Positions 60,445 to 64,000 of a stretch of 64,000 nucleotides of DNA are shown one piece after another. This stretch comes from JAAXHH01 sp965225915. Its GTDB lineage: Bacteria; JAAXHH01. Every line of letters starts with the position of its first letter. Position 1 is the first letter of the stretch. The position numbers were made by a program, and so were the translations under genes. The stretch lies in the NCBI GenBank assembly GCA_965225915.1, contig OZ245326.1, positions 2,728,001 through 2,792,000 on the forward strand, read 5' to 3'. The notes beneath the pieces were generated by a model that saw nothing but the letters and a program-made list of their open reading frames with translations, searched no databases and was not told the DNA's origin.

Positions 60445-60534
60445 GATAACCCCTTTCCGGATATCCGGGCGCTCGGACCCCGGTTTTTCCGGCCAGCTCC
60501 CTACGGTTCTACTTTCTCTGGATGAGTGAACCTC

Positions 60535-61239
60535 TTAGACCGATCGAGTAATGCCCCCGTCTACCCTCAGGTTCTGGCCGGTGATGTAGCCCGCTCCGGG
60601 TGACAAAAGGAATGCGGCTGTTTCCGCGATCTCTTCCACGGTGCCGTAGCGGCCCATGGGAACGCGGGCCCTGAACGATTCCGATTCCGGAAGGCTGTTG
60701 ATGAAACCCGGCAGGATGTTGTTCATCCGGATGTTGTCGCCGGCGTGGTTGTCCGCGTAGATCTTCGTGAAACTCGCCAGGGCCGCCCTGAAGGGCGCCG
60801 ATACGGGAAAGTAGTGCTCAGGCTCGAAGGCGGCGTAGGTGGAAATGTTTACGATCGATCCACCACCCTGGGCCGTCATGATCGGGGTAACGAGCCGCGC
60901 CATGCGTACCACGTTGAGGAATACGATGTCCAGCCCCTCGTGCCAGTCCCCGTCCGGTATTTCCAGGAGGCTGCCCTTGGGCGGATGGCCCGTGCTGTTT
61001 ACGACGCCGTCGATGCGCCCGTGAGCGTTCATGGTCAGATCGACGAGTCTTTTCAGGTCGGCCTCTTCCGTGACGGACCCCGTCACGCCGATACCGCCCA
61101 GTTCCTCGGCGAGTGATTCTGCCGCCCCGGAAGGTGACAGCAACGCGACGGCATATCCCTGGCCAGCCAGGTTCCGTGCGATGGCCGCTCCCATTCCGCG
61201 TCCCGCCCCCGTAATTACCGCTACCTGTCGCGAACTCAT
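60535..61239 (-). CDS. Atypical SDR lacking the YxxxK active site
   Basis: The 234-residue protein has the SDR cofactor loop TGAGRGMGAA near 10-19 and the C-terminal ITGQNLRVDGG. At the catalytic position it reads VSAPFRAALASFTK, so the Tyr and Lys of YxxxK are replaced by Ser and Arg. This matches a recurring atypical SDR subgroup with PVSxxFRAxLAAF-type sequences. It may bind cofactor without typical reduction, or use other residues. GGAGGG precedes the ATG. It follows a gap with a 24-bp repeat. Confidence 0.78.
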   Translation of the reverse strand: MSSRQVAVITGAGRGMGAAIARNLAGQGYAVALLSPSGAAESLAEELGGIGVTGSVTEEADLKRLVDLTMNAHGRIDGVVNSTGHPPKGSLLEIPDGDWHEGLDIVFLNVVRMARLVTPIMTAQGGGSIVNISTYAAFEPEHYFPVSAPFRAALASFTKIYADNHAGDNIRMNNILPGFINSLPESESFRARVPMGRYGTVEEIAETAAFLLSPGAGYITGQNLRVDGGITRSV

Positions 61240-61562
61240 ACCACACCCTCCGTTAGTCCGTCCCTCTGTCCGTTGTAAAACCGCTGTCAGGGAACCGAAT
61301 CCCGATCTTCATTAGTATGTGATGGCGTCCGTCGGTCATGACACCCGGAAAGAACATGGCGTTATATAAACAAATGCATTGCAGTTATCAATGACGGAAT
61401 GTAGCGTTAAACCGGGTCGCGTATCAGGTTTCAATGCGAGGAACCTTACAGGTTTCAATGCGAAGAACCTTACAGGTTTCAAAGGTTCGCTGCCCGGGTT
61501 GAAGTTGCAATCAGCATAGCAATTCACCTCGTTTTATCCGGAGTGACCTGGAGGACAGTGAC
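61240..61562. other. Intergenic region with 24-bp tandem repeat
   Basis: The 323-bp gap between divergent SDR-3 and enolase-superfamily genes contains a tandem repeat (listed separately) and GGAGG just before the rightward ATG. No gene of convincing length was found. Confidence 0.5.
61425..61482 (+). repeat. 24-bp tandem repeat, 2.4 copies
   Basis: Two copies of a 24-bp unit (61425-61448 and 61449-61472, one mismatch) and ten bases of a third begin CAGGTTTCAA. Not palindromic and without spacers, so it is not CRISPR. Confidence 0.75.
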
Positions 61563-62657
61563 ATGAAGATAACCGGCATGAAGACCCACACCGTCCGCGT
61601 GAACCACCGGGGAGACTGGACGTTCCTGTCGGTGTGCACAGACGAAGGAATTACCGGTTTCGGCGAGGTGAATCCGGGGGGTGCCGAATCCGGGAGTGTA
61701 GACTTCCTGCACGAAGCTGAATCGTTGCTGATCGGACGCGATCCCGGCCGGATCGAGCATATCCTGGCCGAACTCCTCCCTTCGCCAGTGGAAAGGTCTA
61801 AGGTGATGGCGCTCAGCGCCCTCGATCAGTCCCTATGGGACATCAAGGGAAAGGCCCTGGGTGTACCCGTGGCCGATATTATCGGGGGTCGTTGCCGGGA
61901 TGATATACCCCTCTACGCCAACATCAACCGCGCCACCACGGTCCGGACGCCGGAAGGGTTCGCACATAACGCCGAGGCGGCGGTTTCGGACGGTTTCGAC
62001 GCCGTGAAACTGGCTCCCTTCGATGGGATGCCCAAGGGTATCGACCGGGCCTCCGACGTGCGGGAGGGCATTGCCTGCATGGAAGCCGTACGTGCTGCGA
62101 TCGGCCCGGAAGTGGCCCTGTTGATCGACTGTCACAGCCACTTTACTGCCCGCGGCGGGTGCGAGGTCTTCGATGCCCTGAGAGATCTGGACCTGTACTG
62201 GTACGAGGAACCCGTGCCAGACGAAGATCACGATGGATACCGGATCATCCAGGATCATATCGACGTCCCGCTGGCCGGGGGTGAGAGCCTGATGTACCGG
62301 GAGGAATTCTGGCCCGTCGTGGACAAAGGACTGATGGATGTCATCATGCCCGACGTGACGATTGTGGGCGGACTGTGGGAGTTGAAGAAGGTCGCCGCCA
62401 TGGCGGAAGGCCGGGGGATTCCCACCGCGCCTCACGGACCCTTCGGCCCGTTGACTATTGCGGCGGGCGTTCAGGCTATGGCCGCCCATCCCGGGTTTAA
62501 GATCCTGGAATACGCCTGGGGAGAGGTGCCCTGGCGGCACGAACTGATCGTACCGGCGGAAAGGATCGACGGCGGTCGGATCCGAGTTTCAGACCGGCCC
62601 GGACTGGGCGTGTCGCTTAACATGGAAGCCATTGAAACGTACCGGGTAGACCGGTAG
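61563..62657 (+). CDS. Mandelate racemase/muconate lactonizing enzyme superfamily protein
   Basis: This 364-residue enolase-superfamily enzyme abstracts a proton alpha to a carboxylate. Metal ligands are D189 (LLIDCHSHF), E215 or E216 (WYEEPVP) and E241 (AGGESL). K149 (AVKLAPF) and H191 could supply bases, and PHGPFGP near 291-297 is usual in dehydratases of this group. Sugar-acid dehydration, similar to galactonate or glucarate enzymes, is most likely. A GGAGG SD precedes the ATG. Confidence 0.85.
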   Translation: MKITGMKTHTVRVNHRGDWTFLSVCTDEGITGFGEVNPGGAESGSVDFLHEAESLLIGRDPGRIEHILAELLPSPVERSKVMALSALDQSLWDIKGKALGVPVADIIGGRCRDDIPLYANINRATTVRTPEGFAHNAEAAVSDGFDAVKLAPFDGMPKGIDRASDVREGIACMEAVRAAIGPEVALLIDCHSHFTARGGCEVFDALRDLDLYWYEEPVPDEDHDGYRIIQDHIDVPLAGGESLMYREEFWPVVDKGLMDVIMPDVTIVGGLWELKKVAAMAEGRGIPTAPHGPFGPLTIAAGVQAMAAHPGFKILEYAWGEVPWRHELIVPAERIDGGRIRVSDRPGLGVSLNMEAIETYRVDR

Positions 62658-62677
62658 GCAATCTGGACGAACCGCGT

Positions 62678-63403
62678 CTACTTTGCCGACAAGGCGGCCT
62701 TGATCGCAGCCTCGAATCCGTCCTTCGTCTGGTTGTTGACAAACCGCTTGGTTACGGTGCCTTCTCGATCGATCACGAAAGTATGGGGTATGGTCAGTAC
62801 GTTGCCGTACGCCTGGTAGGTATTCCGGTCCGATTCCAAGATAGGGTAGGTTACGTTGAGCCTTTCAACGAAGGGTTGCGTGATGGAAAGCCCCTCCTCG
62901 TCGAGAGAAAGTCCCAGCACCTCGACACCCTGGTCCTTATAAGTGCCGTAAAGGTCGTTCAGTACCGGCATTTCCACCAGGCAGGGTGGACACCAGGTAG
63001 CCCAGAAGTTCACCACCACCACCTTGCCCTTCAGGTCAGACAGGCTGATCTCGCCCCCGCCCAGCACAGGCAGGTTGAAATCTGGCGCGGCGCTTCCTTC
63101 CTTCAGCATGAGCCGGGCTTCGATGCTTTTCAACTCGGCCACGACGGCCGCCCGGATGCGGGGTACCATGTCGGGGGTTACGCTGATCCCCAGTTCTTTA
63201 TGTATGGCCATGGCCGTTTCCGGCCCGAAATTCGGTTTTCCCGCCTTGGATTCGGAGACCTGCTTCATGATGAAGGCGACGATCTTCTTCTCGTCGTCGG
63301 TTAAGGCCTGCGCGCCCTGATCCGCTGTCTGTGCCACTACTGGCGACAGCATTGCGGCCACGGTAAACATTGCGCATATCATTGTCGTAGATATCCTTCC
63401 CAT
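62678..63403 (-). CDS. Secreted TlpA-like thioredoxin-fold protein
   Basis: The 241-residue protein has a signal peptide (1-24, ending VVAQT), a helical region (about 25-100), and a thioredoxin-like domain with FWATWCPPC (C138, C141). TlpA/ResA-type proteins reduce disulfides in periplasmic proteins, including cytochrome c biogenesis. The added N-terminal helical region is longer than in typical ResA. GGAGG lies a few bases before the ATG. An AhpD-like gene follows upstream on the same strand. Confidence 0.86.
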   Translation of the reverse strand: MGRISTTMICAMFTVAAMLSPVVAQTADQGAQALTDDEKKIVAFIMKQVSESKAGKPNFGPETAMAIHKELGISVTPDMVPRIRAAVVAELKSIEARLMLKEGSAAPDFNLPVLGGGEISLSDLKGKVVVVNFWATWCPPCLVEMPVLNDLYGTYKDQGVEVLGLSLDEEGLSITQPFVERLNVTYPILESDRNTYQAYGNVLTIPHTFVIDREGTVTKRFVNNQTKDGFEAAIKAALSAK

Positions 63404-63501
63404 TCCTATCCTCCAGTGCGGTTATCCGCGTTCATATATTAAAAACGAGTCACTCTATCGAGCCGGACATTCTGATGCGACGAAACCCGCGGTTTGGTTT
63501 C

Positions 63502-63846
63502 TCAGGTGTCGCTTTCCGCCTTAGTCGCCTTCTTCAGCAGTTCGTTGAAATCCATCTCGAAATTTGCGAGGTCGCTGCGGTCCACGATCGTGGCGGCCGC
63601 CACACCCACGGCGATGGCCACGGCTTCGCGGATCTCGGCGCCGTCGGCGCCGTACTTCATGGCTTTCTTGAGATGACCTTCCAGACAGTTATGGCATCCC
63701 GCACTCAGCGAAGCGGCTATGGCGATCAGTTCCTTGGTCTTGTTGTCGAGCGCGGTTCCCTGCCGGTATGTTTCCCGGTAGAAATCGAAGTAGATATCCT
63801 TCATGCGTTCTTCCAGCAACTCATATGACCTTAGAACCTTACCCAC
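63502..63846 (-). CDS. AhpD/carboxymuconolactone decarboxylase-like protein
   Basis: GTG 63846 with GGAGG eight bases upstream is preferred over a longer ATG frame. The 114-residue product has the AhpD-like C51-x2-C54 and H58 (SAGCHNCLEGH), an active-site pair that can undergo reversible oxidation, as in alkylhydroperoxidase-type proteins. It lies upstream of the TlpA-like gene on the same strand, which may form a small redox operon. Confidence 0.85.
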   Translation of the reverse strand: MGKVLRSYELLEERMKDIYFDFYRETYRQGTALDNKTKELIAIAASLSAGCHNCLEGHLKKAMKYGADGAEIREAVAIAVGVAAATIVDRSDLANFEMDFNELLKKATKAESDT

Positions 63847-64000
63847 GAATCTATCCTCCGAAATACTGCACCAGCGCAAAATGATGTCAATTATGTTTTA
63901 AAACGACCCGGTATCCAACGGTCAGATCTACTCCTGCTTGAGTATTCAAAATCGTGCCGGGGTTATTCAAACTTATACCCGTGCACGGTAGTAGGCATAC

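Noticed and set aside
61425..61482. CRISPR-like tandem repeats
   Set aside because: The copies are directly adjacent without spacers and only about 2.4 in number; no cas gene is present.
1..64000. tRNA, rRNA or riboswitch genes
   Set aside because: No cloverleaf, rRNA segment or known riboswitch core was recognised by eye; a covariance-model search would be needed to exclude short RNAs.

Overview
The window reads as chromosome from a GC-rich, Gram-negative, free-living heterotroph that respires with menaquinone. The outer-membrane inference rests on two periplasmic SurA/PpiC-type foldases and several lipobox lipoproteins. The mix of formylglycine sulfatases, phytanoyl-CoA-dioxygenase-like (PhyH) proteins, Gfo/Idh/MocA oxidoreductases, paired DUF6785-like membrane proteins and a mycobacterial Sdh1-type succinate dehydrogenase resembles uncultivated marine or soil lineages such as Latescibacterota, Poribacteria or their relatives. 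That placement is inference; no rRNA or tRNA gene is visible to test it.

1-34.8 kb is mostly housekeeping. From the left: the C-terminal part of a DinG/XPD-like helicase; a tightly overlapped menaquinone-nth block (ubiA-like, menG, ubiX, nth); a DapA-superfamily lyase; a leftward trio (DUF2851, a 93-aa protein, an acidic HTH protein); plsC followed by a frameshifted HAD-phosphatase remnant; two lipoproteins; a MetE-like enzyme; an alpha/alpha-barrel-like protein and a GH5-like glycosidase; and a leftward ptsN-rph-rdgB set. Then comes a long rightward run: purC, mfd, two PpiC foldases, an S4 protein, a methyltransferase, holB, metG, tatD, rsmA, a divergent polysaccharide deacetylase, a PdxJ homologue lacking the usual catalytic residues, and a diverged SecD/SecF-like pair.

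34.9-40.6 kb is catabolic or accessory: a choline-sulfatase-like enzyme, Gfo/Idh, an orphan HsdR-N-type nuclease domain, PhyH, a secreted cyclase-family protein and an SDR. 40.6-42.1 kb is a visibly AT-richer island holding a HEPN-like gene broken by three small frameshifts and a 65-aa membrane protein. 42.2-45.6 kb encodes succinate dehydrogenase (sdhC-sdhA-sdhB, leftward). 45.8-49.8 kb holds two convergent DUF6785-like paralogues.

49.8-64 kb is a second catabolic stretch: SDRs, a sugar-isomerase-like TIM barrel, a second sulfatase, an overlapped Gfo/Idh-DgcN-like-hisD unit, an HpcH aldolase, a dienelactone hydrolase, two more PhyH proteins, a variant hisI, an enolase-superfamily dehydratase, a TlpA-like thioredoxin protein and an AhpD-like protein. 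The plausible common theme is uptake and oxidation of sulfated or methylated organic compounds, but substrates cannot be read from sequence. No CRISPR array, insertion sequence or prophage was seen. The least explained items are the residue-depleted PdxJ homologue, the diverged SecDF pair with no conventional SecD start codon, and the DUF6785-like pair.
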